Below are positions 15,100 to 24,580 of a stretch of DNA of 33,685 nucleotides, piece by piece. The DNA is from Prochlorococcus sp. AG-347-I21 (GTDB lineage Bacteria; Cyanobacteriota; Cyanobacteriia; PCC-6307; Cyanobiaceae), in contig QCBP01000012.1 in the NCBI GenBank assembly GCA_003279055.1, positions 1-33,685 on the forward strand, read 5' to 3'. The translations under genes were made by a program, and so were the position numbers. How positions within the stretch are numbered: position 1 is the stretch's first letter; the number at the start of each line of letters is the position of its first letter. The notes beneath the pieces were generated by a model. It ran no database searches. It was not told the origin of the DNA and saw nothing but the letters and a program-made list of their open reading frames with translations.

Positions 15100-15417
15100 A
15101 TGACAACATATTTTTTCGTCGCGGCAAGTGAAAAGTTTTTAACAGTTGAAGAACCAATTGAAGAGATTTTAAAAGAGAGGATGAGGAACTATAAAGAAAA
15201 CAATAAAGCAATAGATTTCTGGCTTTTAAAAAATCCATCATTTTTGCAAACTAACCAATTTGTTGATCTAAAAGCAAAGATTCCATCACCACCAGCAGTT
15301 ATTTTATCAACGGATAAGAAATTTATAACATTCTTAAAGCTGCGTTTAGAGTTTGTTGTTGTTGGGGAATTCGAATGTCCTAATGCAGAAATAACTGATC
15401 CATTTAAAGTTGAGTAA
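15100..15417 (+). CDS. ycf54: Ycf54, Mg-protoporphyrin monomethyl ester cyclase subunit
   Basis: A 105-residue protein whose pattern is the Ycf54 signature: TTYFFVAASEKFLTVEEP, IDFWLLKNPSFL, then PPAVILSTDKKFITFLKLRLEFVVVGEF. Ycf54 is a small accessory protein of the oxygen-dependent (AcsF) Mg-protoporphyrin IX monomethyl ester cyclase, needed to make protochlorophyllide on the way to (divinyl) chlorophyll. Length is normal (about 105). It is likely cotranscribed with pdxJ (9-base gap) and followed after 21 bases by recC. Confidence 0.92.
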   Translation: MTTYFFVAASEKFLTVEEPIEEILKERMRNYKENNKAIDFWLLKNPSFLQTNQFVDLKAKIPSPPAVILSTDKKFITFLKLRLEFVVVGEFECPNAEITDPFKVE

Positions 15418-15438
15418 GTAATATAAACAAACAGTAAA

Positions 15439-18400
15439 TTGCTCAATCTATATAAGTCAAACAAAATTGAATTAATTAGTGAGCTGTTGGCAGAAGAATT
15501 AAAAATATCCCCTCCTCTTATAACTGATAATTTAGAGATAGCTGTTCCCAATTATTTTTTCGGTAAGTGGTTAAGTGAACAAATAACTATAAAAAACAAA
15601 ATAAGTGCTCTTTATGAATTTAAAACAATATCAAGTTACACCGAATCATTATTGACAAGTTTTTTCCCAGCAATTGATATGGGATTATGGAATTTTGAGT
15701 CAATTAAATGGGGCATTATTGATTCATTTGAAGAATTAAATAGCTTTAAAGAATCATTTCCGCTTAGAAATTGGATTAATAAATATTTGGATAATAAAAA
15801 GACAATAGATGGAGACCTATATAATCTGACAAAAAAGATTACGAATAATTTTATTGATTATTTAATCTTTAGACCTGAAATGATTGCTGAATGGAATAGA
15901 TCTGAAATTAATTCAATTAATCTATTTAAGAATTTAAATTCAGATCAGTTTTGGCAACCGATTTTATATAAATTATTAGAGAAAAAAATATCTGAAAAGC
16001 CTTCGTGTTTATACATGATTGAACTAATAAAGAATTTAAAAAAAATTAAAAACTTTCAAATGCAAGTACCAAACCAAATTTATATAGTTTCCGATAATAA
16101 TTTATCTAAACTACATATTAACTTTTATTCAGAACTTTCAAAATTTACTAAGGTAAATTTATATTTATTATCTGTAGGAGATGACTTATGGAATAGAATA
16201 AATTGTATTGAAGGTGATTTAGAATTTTATAATTTTGAAAGTAAATTGCATTTAAAGGATACAAATATAGAGAAAATATTTGGTAAATTTGGAGCAAACT
16301 TCGAGAAATTAATTGAGGAGAATATTTATAAAGAAGGGATAAATTTAAAAAATAATTTAATATATATTGATCCAACAACTAATTTTTATGAGAAGAAAGA
16401 TATTCCTCTTCTTAATCAAATACAAAAAAGACTAATAGATAATAATAGCAATGATCTTATAATAAATGAAAGGGATGATTCAATATTACTTTGTGAGCAT
16501 TTTAATCAGAAGAGTCAATTAGAATATATAAGAAATAAAATTATAGAAATAATAAATTCTTGCAATAATATTAAATATAGTGATATTGCTGTTTTATCTC
16601 CACAAACTAATCAAATCAAACCTTATCTAAGGTATATCTTTAATAATGAGTCAATTAATGGTGAAAAGATACCTTATTTTTTTATTGATGATGATAATTA
16701 TGATTCTCCAGATATTTATAAATTTTTAATTGACATAACTGAAATAGCAAATGAGAAAATTACTCTTGAAAAAATAGATTATATTCTTTCAAAAAAAGTA
16801 ACTCAGAACATTTTTGATTTTGATATTACTGAGAAGGATGAAATTATTTTCTTACTTAACCAAGTTGGTTTTCATTGGGGATTAGATGCTAATGAAAGAT
16901 TAGGGGAAGAAAAAAATTCTCTAGAATGGTGTATAAATAGAATTACTTTAGGCTTAATTTATGACAAAGAAGTCAACTTAAGTAATTTTAATTTAAAACC
17001 ATTTAATCTAAAAAATATAAGTTTGGATTTGAATAAATGGGTTAAATTATTACTTGATTTTAAAAAATATATTAATTTGCTAAGGGGATCTTTTTCTTAC
17101 TCATGTTGGGTTGAAAAGATAAAGTTTTTATTTAAAAATATTGCTGAATATAATGCAAATTTTAATTTAGAAATAAGTCAAATAAATAGAATTCTTGAGA
17201 ATAACGCAATAAATTTAATACCTGATGATCTTATCTTGTTAAATGTTTTTAGAGAGATATTAATTTCTTCCATAAATGAAGCAAAATATCAAAGCAAATC
17301 ACGTATCAACAAGATCCTAGTAAGTGATATTGAGAGTTCAAGGCATATTCCACATAAGGTTATCTTCTTAATAGACATGAATAGTGTTTATTATCCAAAA
17401 TTATCAAAAAATGAAAATATTAATTTATTAAAAAATAAATATCACCTTGGCGATCCATCAGTTTTTGAAAGAGAGAAATATGCATTTCTTGAGTTGTTAA
17501 TTGCCTGTAGAGATAAATTTATAGTTAATTGGGTAAAGAATGACAAAAACAATAAAAAATTAGATGTTTCTTTTCCTATAAAAGAGTTAATTTCCTTTTT
17601 TGATAGCTTTTTAAACCAACGCCAAAAGGAACTAATAATAAAAGATTTTAATTTAAATAAAAAAGAAATAATTGATCTTGATAATTCTAAGATAATTAAA
17701 AGTAATTATTCTTTAGTTAAAAATATAGATTGGAATGAAAAAAAATATGATATTAAAAATTACAAATTATCAGAACTGATTTATTGGTTCAAAACTCCAC
17801 AAAAATATTGGTTAAATAAAAAAAATATTTCTCCCAAGGAAATATTTATTCATCATCCAGATGAGGAGTCTATAAGTAATTTGAAGAAGTCGCAACTAAT
17901 GACAAAAATAATTAGGGAATTACAGATTGATTACAATAATTTTATTGATGATTTAATAAATTTGAATATTAATGATCAATTGATTAAAAATGCAATTATT
18001 GTGCCAAAAAATAGTATTTTTGTAAAAGAAAAAGAAATCAAAGATTTATTAGAGAGTCTATCTACAAGTTTGAGGCAACATAATAATATTAATAGAATTT
18101 ATGTTAAATCAAATGCAAATAAAGAAGAATATTTCATTGCTGATGATACCGTAATTGAATTAATTCATTCCAAACTAAGTTTAAGTCGTTTGTCAGAGGC
18201 TTGGATAAAATCACTCTTCATTTCTTCTTTACAGAAAAATATAAAAAAGACTAAAGTAATTTTTAGAACAGAAAATCTTTATAAATCACAAGTTATTCAA
18301 ATCCCTGAATCAATTAAGTCAAATTTAATTTTGGAGGAATATATACATATTTTTAAAAATTATTCTGAAAAATGTCTACCTCTTCCTCCAGAAAGTTCTT

Positions 18401-18621
18401 ATAAGTATGTAGAAGCAAAAATAAAATTAAAAAATAAGAAAAAAGCTTTTATGGATAGATGGATTGGTAATAAAATTTTTTCTAAAGGCGAAAGAGATAA
18501 TATTGAAATGAAATTATGTTTCGGAAATAATAAAGAAGCAGAGTTCTTTTTGGGAAATAATAATTTTGATAAATTATCATTTAGATTATATGGTCCACTT
18601 ATTGAAGCATTAGAGAAATAA
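15439..18621 (+). CDS. recC: Exodeoxyribonuclease V gamma subunit RecC
   Basis: A 1,060-residue protein, the inactivated-helicase subunit of RecBCD that splits the duplex and reads Chi. The N-terminus (LNLYKSNKIELISELLAEEL, then NYFFGKWLSEQI) matches the RecC start pattern of short strand, NK/NR and a later QWL-like element. A large helicase-like middle and a C-terminal nuclease-like inactive domain follow. Identity rests on this pattern, on the length (E. coli 1,122) and on recB and recD downstream. The start is TTG at 15439: an in-frame stop lies just upstream and the next Met is deep inside the domain. The gene is extremely AT-rich (7 G+C in 60 bases at 17641). How it recognises Chi in this lineage is unknown. 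Confidence 0.88.
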   Translation: MLNLYKSNKIELISELLAEELKISPPLITDNLEIAVPNYFFGKWLSEQITIKNKISALYEFKTISSYTESLLTSFFPAIDMGLWNFESIKWGIIDSFEELNSFKESFPLRNWINKYLDNKKTIDGDLYNLTKKITNNFIDYLIFRPEMIAEWNRSEINSINLFKNLNSDQFWQPILYKLLEKKISEKPSCLYMIELIKNLKKIKNFQMQVPNQIYIVSDNNLSKLHINFYSELSKFTKVNLYLLSVGDDLWNRINCIEGDLEFYNFESKLHLKDTNIEKIFGKFGANFEKLIEENIYKEGINLKNNLIYIDPTTNFYEKKDIPLLNQIQKRLIDNNSNDLIINERDDSILLCEHFNQKSQLEYIRNKIIEIINSCNNIKYSDIAVLSPQTNQIKPYLRYIFNNESINGEKIPYFFIDDDNYDSPDIYKFLIDITEIANEKITLEKIDYILSKKVTQNIFDFDITEKDEIIFLLNQVGFHWGLDANERLGEEKNSLEWCINRITLGLIYDKEVNLSNFNLKPFNLKNISLDLNKWVKLLLDFKKYINLLRGSFSYSCWVEKIKFLFKNIAEYNANFNLEISQINRILENNAINLIPDDLILLNVFREILISSINEAKYQSKSRINKILVSDIESSRHIPHKVIFLIDMNSVYYPKLSKNENINLLKNKYHLGDPSVFEREKYAFLELLIACRDKFIVNWVKNDKNNKKLDVSFPIKELISFFDSFLNQRQKELIIKDFNLNKKEIIDLDNSKIIKSNYSLVKNIDWNEKKYDIKNYKLSELIYWFKTPQKYWLNKKNISPKEIFIHHPDEESISNLKKSQLMTKIIRELQIDYNNFIDDLINLNINDQLIKNAIIVPKNSIFVKEKEIKDLLESLSTSLRQHNNINRIYVKSNANKEEYFIADDTVIELIHSKLSLSRLSEAWIKSLFISSLQKNIKKTKVIFRTENLYKSQVIQIPESIKSNLILEEYIHIFKNYSEKCLPLPPESSYKYVEAKIKLKNKKKAFMDRWIGNKIFSKGERDNIEMKLCFGNNKEAEFFLGNNNFDKLSFRLYGPLIEALEK

Positions 18622-18624
18622 ATA

Positions 18625-19098
18625 ATGACAAAATTTAAGTCAAAAAATACTTTAAAAGCAGCTTATGAAATAATACTTGTTTTTTTACAGTTTTTTATTA
18701 TTCTTCTCCATTTTTTAAAATGGGAATTTATTCCACAGAAACAAATAATTCAAGTAAGTACTTTTTCTGATTTTTTTGGTTTTTTAATTATCCTAATCGC
18801 TTTAATAATATTGTTAGTTTCAATGAAAGACTTAGGCAGAAATTTATCCCCTTTCCCAAGACCTACAAATAATAGCAATCTTGTTACTAAAGGTATTTAT
18901 CGATATACCTGTCATCCTATGTACTATTCTTTAATATTTATTTCTTTTGGCGTTTTCATAACAAAGTTATCCATTTATTATTTATTTTTATTAACAAGTC
19001 TATGTTTAATAATTAAATTGAAGATTGCCTTGGAAGAGAAATATTTAATGAATAAATTTAAGAATTACTTACTTTATAAGAATGGGGTCAAATTTTAA
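18625..19098 (+). CDS. ICMT/PEMT-like membrane methyltransferase between recC and recB
   Basis: A 157-residue membrane protein with hydrophobic helices near 14-33, 44-66 and 100-135. The diagnostic isoprenylcysteine-carboxyl-methyltransferase-like motif is present: LVTKGIYRYTCHPMYYSL, and later the paired glutamates in LEEKYLMNKFKNYLLY. These integral-membrane methyltransferases use S-adenosylmethionine on small lipophilic or protein substrates. The usual RHPMY is CHPMY here, with Arg displaced to RYTCHP. The gene starts three bases after the recC stop and ends 12 bases before recB, so it is embedded in the DNA-repair operon although nothing in it suggests DNA work. The substrate is unknown. 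Confidence 0.8.
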   Translation: MTKFKSKNTLKAAYEIILVFLQFFIILLHFLKWEFIPQKQIIQVSTFSDFFGFLIILIALIILLVSMKDLGRNLSPFPRPTNNSNLVTKGIYRYTCHPMYYSLIFISFGVFITKLSIYYLFLLTSLCLIIKLKIALEEKYLMNKFKNYLLYKNGVKF

Positions 19099-19110
19099 TT
19101 CAAATAAGAT

Positions 19111-22100
19111 ATGGATATTAATCAAATTAAATTAGATAATAAGTTTAAATTAGTAGAAGCAAGTGCAGGAACTGGTAAAAGTTTTACTTTGGCTCACATA
19201 GTTTTAAGAAATGTTTTAGAGAAAAAAGTTAAACCAGATGAGATACTCTTGCTAAGTTTTACTAAAAATACTTGTTCTGAATTAAGAGATAAAATACTCT
19301 CGAGATTTCATAATTTGAAATTATATTTGCAAAGTCATAATGAAAGTAAGATCGATAATACTCTTAAGGATTGGTATCTAAATTTTAAGGATAAAGATAA
19401 ATCTAAGGAAAAAATAATTTCTGAAATTGATAATTTTGTTAATGAATTTTATAAATTACAAGTAACAACGTTCCATGCTTTTTGTAATAATATTATTGAT
19501 GAATATAGTATTGAAATAGGCGTAACTCAAGATCCATATATTGAAAATAACCTTGATAATTTGTATAAAGATGTAATAGATAATTTGTGGATTGATGATT
19601 TTCTTAATCTTAATCAAGAGCTTATTTCAGCAGTCAATAAAAAGAAAATAAGTTCTAGATTTGGAAGTAGACTCAATAAGTCATTTTTTGTAGAAATTTT
19701 AAAAAATATAGATCAAGAAAATATTTGTAAATTTCAAATAAATAATAAATATAAGATTATTGATTTAAATAATTATTTTAATGAATTTTTTTATTTAAAT
19801 TGGAACGAGTTTTGTTTTGAATGGAATAAGAGTGGTAAGGAATTATTTTTAAAACTTATAGAGTTGGGAAAATTAATTAAGGAAAGTGGTGGAAAAAGTC
19901 AAATATATGCTGCAAAACCAAGAAATGATAAGTTTAATCAAATAAATTGTTGGATTGAAGAGATTAACAAAAGGCTTAATTCTAAAAATGTTATTGATTT
20001 TATATGTGATATTTCTAAGGATGATCTTTTATCTAAATATTTTTACATTGAAAATATATCTAAAGAAATTAATAAACATAATCTAAAATTAGATTTTACT
20101 AAATTTAATTTATTACAAGATAAAATTTATAAAATAAAAGAAGGTTTCTTTACTGAATTTATAAGAATATTTACCCAATTAGCTTATTTAAAATTAATTG
20201 AATTAAAGAAAAGTTTTTCTATTTTCAACTTCAATGATCTTATAAAGACTGTAGAAAATACATTTCTAGATTCGGAAAATAGCAATAGTAATACTCTATT
20301 TAAAATTCAAAAAAGATTTAAATGTGTCTTAGTTGATGAGTTCCAAGATACAGATATTACGCAGTGGAATTTAATAAAAAAGTTCTTTAATACAAAAAAT
20401 CATTTTTTACTTTGCGTAGGTGATCCAAAACAAGCGATTTATAAATTTAGAGGTGGAGATATTGAAACTTACTTAGATGCAAGATCTAATGCAATTGAAG
20501 TTTTTAGTCTTACAGATAGCTATAGATCCTCAAAAAAGTTAATCGATGTTCTTAATAAACTTTACAAGAATGGACTTAAAGAATCACAACTAAACTATAG
20601 TAAATTAACCTCAAGAATTAATGAAAATATTAATCCTCAATTTAAATTTAAGGATGTATTTGAAATTGTAGAATTTTCAAAAAAAGAGACTGATATAGAG
20701 GATCTTGTAACTAATTATATAGTTAACTTTATTTTAAATAATAAAGAAATTGATATTAATAAAATTGCGGTTCTTACATTAAATAATTCGCAATGCTTAG
20801 ATTTTAAAAAAAAATTAAATCAGTTTAACCTCCCATGCAAAATTCAAAATAAACAAAATATTTTTGATACAGAAGCAAGTTCTCTACTATTTTTATTCAT
20901 TGAATGTTTATTAAATCCGAGGTCTTTAAAAAATATAAATTTGCTTGCTACTTCAAAGTTTATAGAAATAAAATTAGAAGATATACTTGATAATCGAATT
21001 AGTAATAATTTAGAAATTTTAATTAATAAATGCTTTACTTGGGCCCAAGAACTAAGAGAAAAAGGTTTTTTAAACATTGTTAATGAACTACTTATAAATT
21101 ACAAGTCATCCTCAATTATTCAAGATTCAGATTTAAATTCAAATTTATTTCAACTTTCAGAAATTGTTGAAATAGAATTAATAAATAATGATTTTGATCT
21201 CAATATAGTCTTCAACTGGTATAAAAATCAGTTAGATCATATTTTAAGAATTTCTACTGGAGAAGATTTTTTGACGAAAGATCATAATCTTCAAAATGGA
21301 ATAAATCTTTCTACCATACATAGTAGTAAGGGCCTTGAATTTGAAATAGTCCTATGTCCATATCTCTCAATTATTTCAAATAAATCAAATAAAATTAAAG
21401 GACCTCTTTGGAAATCAAATATTGATAGAAATATATACCTTAATATTTCTAATAATTACGTGAAGGTTGAAAAATTTAAATTAATAGAAGAAGAAGATTT
21501 ATTTAAAGAGAGTGAGAGGTTAATTTATGTAGCACTTACTAGGAGCAAATATAAACTTATTGTTTTTAATGATTTAGAGGATAAAAATAATATTTTAAAT
21601 AATGATTTACTTAATAATTTGGAAAATATTAATACTTATAAGTCTACTTTTGAAGTCAGGATTGAAAAAGAGAAAATAAAAGAAACTTTTTCTAAGTTCC
21701 AAATCAACCGAATGAATAATAATCTTTGGAAAATAGATAACGTTAATAAAAAAATATCTAATGTATTTAATTCTGATCAATTTATTTCTTATTCAAGTTA
21801 TTCTTCTTGGATGCGTAAAGATAAAAATATTGAAGCAGTCATTAATCAATATAAGGATTATGAAGATAATATATCAATTATCAAAGATTCTAATTTTAAG
21901 AATTCAAAAAATTATCCTAATTATTTTTCTTATCCAAATCCCTTAAGTGAATTTCCAAAAGGAACTCTTGCTGGGACTTGCCTGCACAAAATAATAGAAA
22001 GATTTGAATTTAGAAACGATAATAATGAAGAATTAATAGCTTTAATTATTGAGGAATTGAACTTTCATCAAATCGATACTTCTTTGGCTTTTAAAGTTAA

Positions 22101-22737
22101 AGATGCGATTTTAAGAATCATAAATATATCTTTAGGAAGTGAATTACAAAATAAGAAACTAGTTGATATTCCAAATCAATACTTAATTAAGGAACTCAAA
22201 TATGATTTAACCCTATCTTATGAAGGTAGAAATATTAATTCTAATGATATATCAAAATGCTTTTTTTTAGATCAGGAATATGAATTTGGTGAAGAATATG
22301 CAAATAAAATAAATGATCTTCAAATTATGAATAAAGGCTTTCATTCAGGATGTATTGATTGTGTTTTCCCTGTAGGAAATAAATTAGAAGATAGTAAATG
22401 GTGGGTAATTGATTGGAAAAGTAATTTGATTTCTGGTAGTGATAATAGTGATTGTTTACCAAGAAACTATAACTATGAAAACATGAGAAATGAAATGATT
22501 AAACATCATTATCCATTACAATCTCATCTTTATTTATTAGCATTGCATAGATTATTAAAGTGGCGACTTAAAAATTATCAACCACATAAACACCTAGGAG
22601 GATATATTTATTTGTTTTTAAAGGGATTGCCAGATTTTGAATTATTTGAAAAATCTAATTCTGCAGATATATCTCCAGGTATTTTTATTAGCAAAGCACC
22701 TTTAAAAAGAATTAATTATTTAGATAACCTTTTTTAG
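19111..22737 (+). CDS. recB: Exodeoxyribonuclease V beta subunit RecB
   Basis: A 1,208-residue 3'-5' superfamily 1 helicase with nuclease. Walker A ASAGTGKS (K23), the DEFQDTD motif II (D409), GDPKQAIYKFRGGD, a TIHSSKGLEFE motif V and YVALTRSKYK motif VI are intact. The C-terminal nuclease has H959 (CLHKIIERF), D1083 (CIDCVF), D1101 and K1103 (DWKSN), matching the E. coli H956/D1067/D1080/K1082 set, so the enzyme should be active. It unwinds double-strand ends with RecC and RecD, degrades DNA up to Chi and then loads RecA. Length is close to E. coli (1,180). recD follows after a single base, and translational coupling is likely. Confidence 0.96.
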   Translation: MDINQIKLDNKFKLVEASAGTGKSFTLAHIVLRNVLEKKVKPDEILLLSFTKNTCSELRDKILSRFHNLKLYLQSHNESKIDNTLKDWYLNFKDKDKSKEKIISEIDNFVNEFYKLQVTTFHAFCNNIIDEYSIEIGVTQDPYIENNLDNLYKDVIDNLWIDDFLNLNQELISAVNKKKISSRFGSRLNKSFFVEILKNIDQENICKFQINNKYKIIDLNNYFNEFFYLNWNEFCFEWNKSGKELFLKLIELGKLIKESGGKSQIYAAKPRNDKFNQINCWIEEINKRLNSKNVIDFICDISKDDLLSKYFYIENISKEINKHNLKLDFTKFNLLQDKIYKIKEGFFTEFIRIFTQLAYLKLIELKKSFSIFNFNDLIKTVENTFLDSENSNSNTLFKIQKRFKCVLVDEFQDTDITQWNLIKKFFNTKNHFLLCVGDPKQAIYKFRGGDIETYLDARSNAIEVFSLTDSYRSSKKLIDVLNKLYKNGLKESQLNYSKLTSRINENINPQFKFKDVFEIVEFSKKETDIEDLVTNYIVNFILNNKEIDINKIAVLTLNNSQCLDFKKKLNQFNLPCKIQNKQNIFDTEASSLLFLFIECLLNPRSLKNINLLATSKFIEIKLEDILDNRISNNLEILINKCFTWAQELREKGFLNIVNELLINYKSSSIIQDSDLNSNLFQLSEIVEIELINNDFDLNIVFNWYKNQLDHILRISTGEDFLTKDHNLQNGINLSTIHSSKGLEFEIVLCPYLSIISNKSNKIKGPLWKSNIDRNIYLNISNNYVKVEKFKLIEEEDLFKESERLIYVALTRSKYKLIVFNDLEDKNNILNNDLLNNLENINTYKSTFEVRIEKEKIKETFSKFQINRMNNNLWKIDNVNKKISNVFNSDQFISYSSYSSWMRKDKNIEAVINQYKDYEDNISIIKDSNFKNSKNYPNYFSYPNPLSEFPKGTLAGTCLHKIIERFEFRNDNNEELIALIIEELNFHQIDTSLAFKVKDAILRIINISLGSELQNKKLVDIPNQYLIKELKYDLTLSYEGRNINSNDISKCFFLDQEYEFGEEYANKINDLQIMNKGFHSGCIDCVFPVGNKLEDSKWWVIDWKSNLISGSDNSDCLPRNYNYENMRNEMIKHHYPLQSHLYLLALHRLLKWRLKNYQPHKHLGGYIYLFLKGLPDFELFEKSNSADISPGIFISKAPLKRINYLDNLF

Positions 22738-22738
22738 A

Positions 22739-24442
22739 ATGACTAAAACTAATAGAGATATTGAAAAGTTCCAATACGTTCATATATTTAATTTAATCTT
22801 AGGTATTTTCAAATTTTGTGAAAAAAAATATGGAAATTTCGTAAAAGATGTAATAAGAATTTTATTAGAGTTTGAAAAAAATGGTGAAACTATTATTGAT
22901 GTTGATAATAGTTTAATAATCTTTGAATTATTAGAAGATGGCTGGCCCAATAAACATATAGATGTTCTAAAAAATATAGGTTTGATTGGTTCCCTTAATT
23001 CTCCATTCGTATTAGTAAATAGAAAATTATCCTTATCAAAATGGTCAATAAAGATAGAAAGAGTTATTAATTTATTTTTAAAAAAAATAGATACCGATAA
23101 TTTAATGAACTCAATAATTTATAAAGATGATAATAAAATTGATCAAATTAAAAAAATATTTAAATATTCAAACTTAGTTTTCCTTCAAGGAGGACCTGGT
23201 ACGGGTAAAACCACTTTAATAATTAAGTTAATATTAGAACTCCTTCAAATTGATAACTTTTTAAATATTGGTTTGTCTGCTCCAACTGGTAAGGCTACAG
23301 CTCGTTTAAAAGAAGCTCTTAATGATAAAAAAAATATTTCCTTTAGCAAATTTCTAGACCAAATAGAATTTCAAACTTTACATAGATGGATTTTAAATTC
23401 TCAAAATAAATCTCTTAAGTTGAAATTTAAACTAAAAGAGCTTGATATTTTCATAATTGATGAAATGTCAATGGTTAATATCGATTTGATTGAATCAGTT
23501 TTAAATTTGCTAGCAAAGGACTGTAAAATTATTTTAGTTGGCGATAAAAATCAGTTGTCTCCTGTAAATAACTGTTCTATATGGAATTATTTGTTTGAAT
23601 ATTCCGATAATAGTTCAATTAAATCTTGTGTAGTAAATTTAGAAAAAACTTATAGAAATATTGGAGATATAGCATTAATTAGTAGCTTAGTATTTAATAA
23701 TGATTTTTCTTTACTTAATCAAAAGATCAAAGAATTAGAAAAAGATAATAATTCAAAAGAAATTACTATTTCAAAGAGTAGAGAAAAAGATATTCCAAAA
23801 GATCTATTATTTTCGATTACAAGTCATCTAAAACAGTTAAACATTTCAACTTCAAATTTAAGTAAAAAAAAATATATATTTGATGAGAGTATTGATAATT
23901 TATTGCTTAATGAAAAAGATTTAGTAGATAAGATATTTCTGGATTTACAAAGTCACTTGATATTATGCGAAAAAAATTCCGGAATATGGAGTGTTGAATA
24001 TTTGAATGAAATTGTTTTTGGTCAAAAAAAACCTTATGACCTTAAAACTCTTAAAGAGGGTGTTCCAATCATGTGTACAAAAAATAACAATGAACTTGGA
24101 TTGTCAAATGGGGATATCGGAGTACTTATAGGTTTAAAAAATAAAAGAAAATATCTTTTTAGAAAATTTAATGATAATAACGAAGAAATTGTCGCATTAA
24201 TTGATCCCTCTAATTTAGAAAATGTTGTACCAGCAATAGCCATTACTATTCATAAATCTCAAGGAAGTGAATCTGAAAAAGTAAACATTTTGTGGTCTAA
24301 AAATTATAGAAGAAATCAAGATGCTGTAAAAGAAAAAAAAGATAATCAAATTATCTTTTGCGGAGATAATTTTGAAAGAAGGTTATTTTATACTGCTCTT
24401 ACAAGAGCGAAAAAATTTTTGAATATATATTATTTAAATTAA
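22739..24442 (+). CDS. recD: Exodeoxyribonuclease V alpha subunit RecD
   Basis: A 567-residue 5'-3' superfamily 1 helicase. The N-terminal RecC-contact part is followed by Walker A GGPGTGKTT (K157), motif II DEMSMV (D241), GDKNQLSPV motif III, and the C-terminal AITIHKSQGSE and FYTALTRAKK motifs V and VI. It forms the second motor of RecBCD. Somewhat shorter than E. coli RecD (608), mainly at the N-terminus. Because recC and recB are adjacent, this is the RecBCD subunit rather than the stand-alone RecD2. Confidence 0.95.
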   Translation: MTKTNRDIEKFQYVHIFNLILGIFKFCEKKYGNFVKDVIRILLEFEKNGETIIDVDNSLIIFELLEDGWPNKHIDVLKNIGLIGSLNSPFVLVNRKLSLSKWSIKIERVINLFLKKIDTDNLMNSIIYKDDNKIDQIKKIFKYSNLVFLQGGPGTGKTTLIIKLILELLQIDNFLNIGLSAPTGKATARLKEALNDKKNISFSKFLDQIEFQTLHRWILNSQNKSLKLKFKLKELDIFIIDEMSMVNIDLIESVLNLLAKDCKIILVGDKNQLSPVNNCSIWNYLFEYSDNSSIKSCVVNLEKTYRNIGDIALISSLVFNNDFSLLNQKIKELEKDNNSKEITISKSREKDIPKDLLFSITSHLKQLNISTSNLSKKKYIFDESIDNLLLNEKDLVDKIFLDLQSHLILCEKNSGIWSVEYLNEIVFGQKKPYDLKTLKEGVPIMCTKNNNELGLSNGDIGVLIGLKNKRKYLFRKFNDNNEEIVALIDPSNLENVVPAIAITIHKSQGSESEKVNILWSKNYRRNQDAVKEKKDNQIIFCGDNFERRLFYTALTRAKKFLNIYYLN

Positions 24443-24544
24443 ATTTTATTTTTGAGAAATTAGTAATATCTTATCCTCAAGATGTTAGATTAATAATTCG
24501 GCTCTGTAAGGCTAATCAACAATTCAAGTCAATTTAGATATTTG

Positions 24545-24579
24545 TTGAATGCCTAATCAGAAGATTATTAGGCATTTAA
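24545..24579 (+). promoter_or_regulatory. Hairpin immediately before the DEAD-box helicase start codon
   Basis: AATGCCTAAT (24548-24557) pairs perfectly with ATTAGGCATT (24567-24576) around a nine-base loop. The stem can be extended by a G-T and two T-A pairs to 13 pairs, ending one base before the ATG at 24581. No Shine-Dalgarno is visible outside it, so the structure would sit on the ribosome entry site. Autoregulation by the helicase or temperature-dependent melting is inference. It lacks a T-run and sits right at the start codon, so it is not a terminator for recD. Confidence 0.7.
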
Positions 24580-24580
24580 A

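Noticed and set aside
15189-15551. Minus-strand frame overlapping ycf54 and the recC start
   Set aside because: Both plus-strand genes are recognised families; the antisense frame has no family pattern.
19111-24442. Phage or conjugative-element helicase genes
   Set aside because: Motifs, nuclease residues and gene order are those of chromosomal RecBCD; no phage genes are nearby.
24545-24579. Rho-independent terminator of recD
   Set aside because: There is no T-run after the stem and it lies one base from the helicase ATG and over 100 bases from the recD stop.
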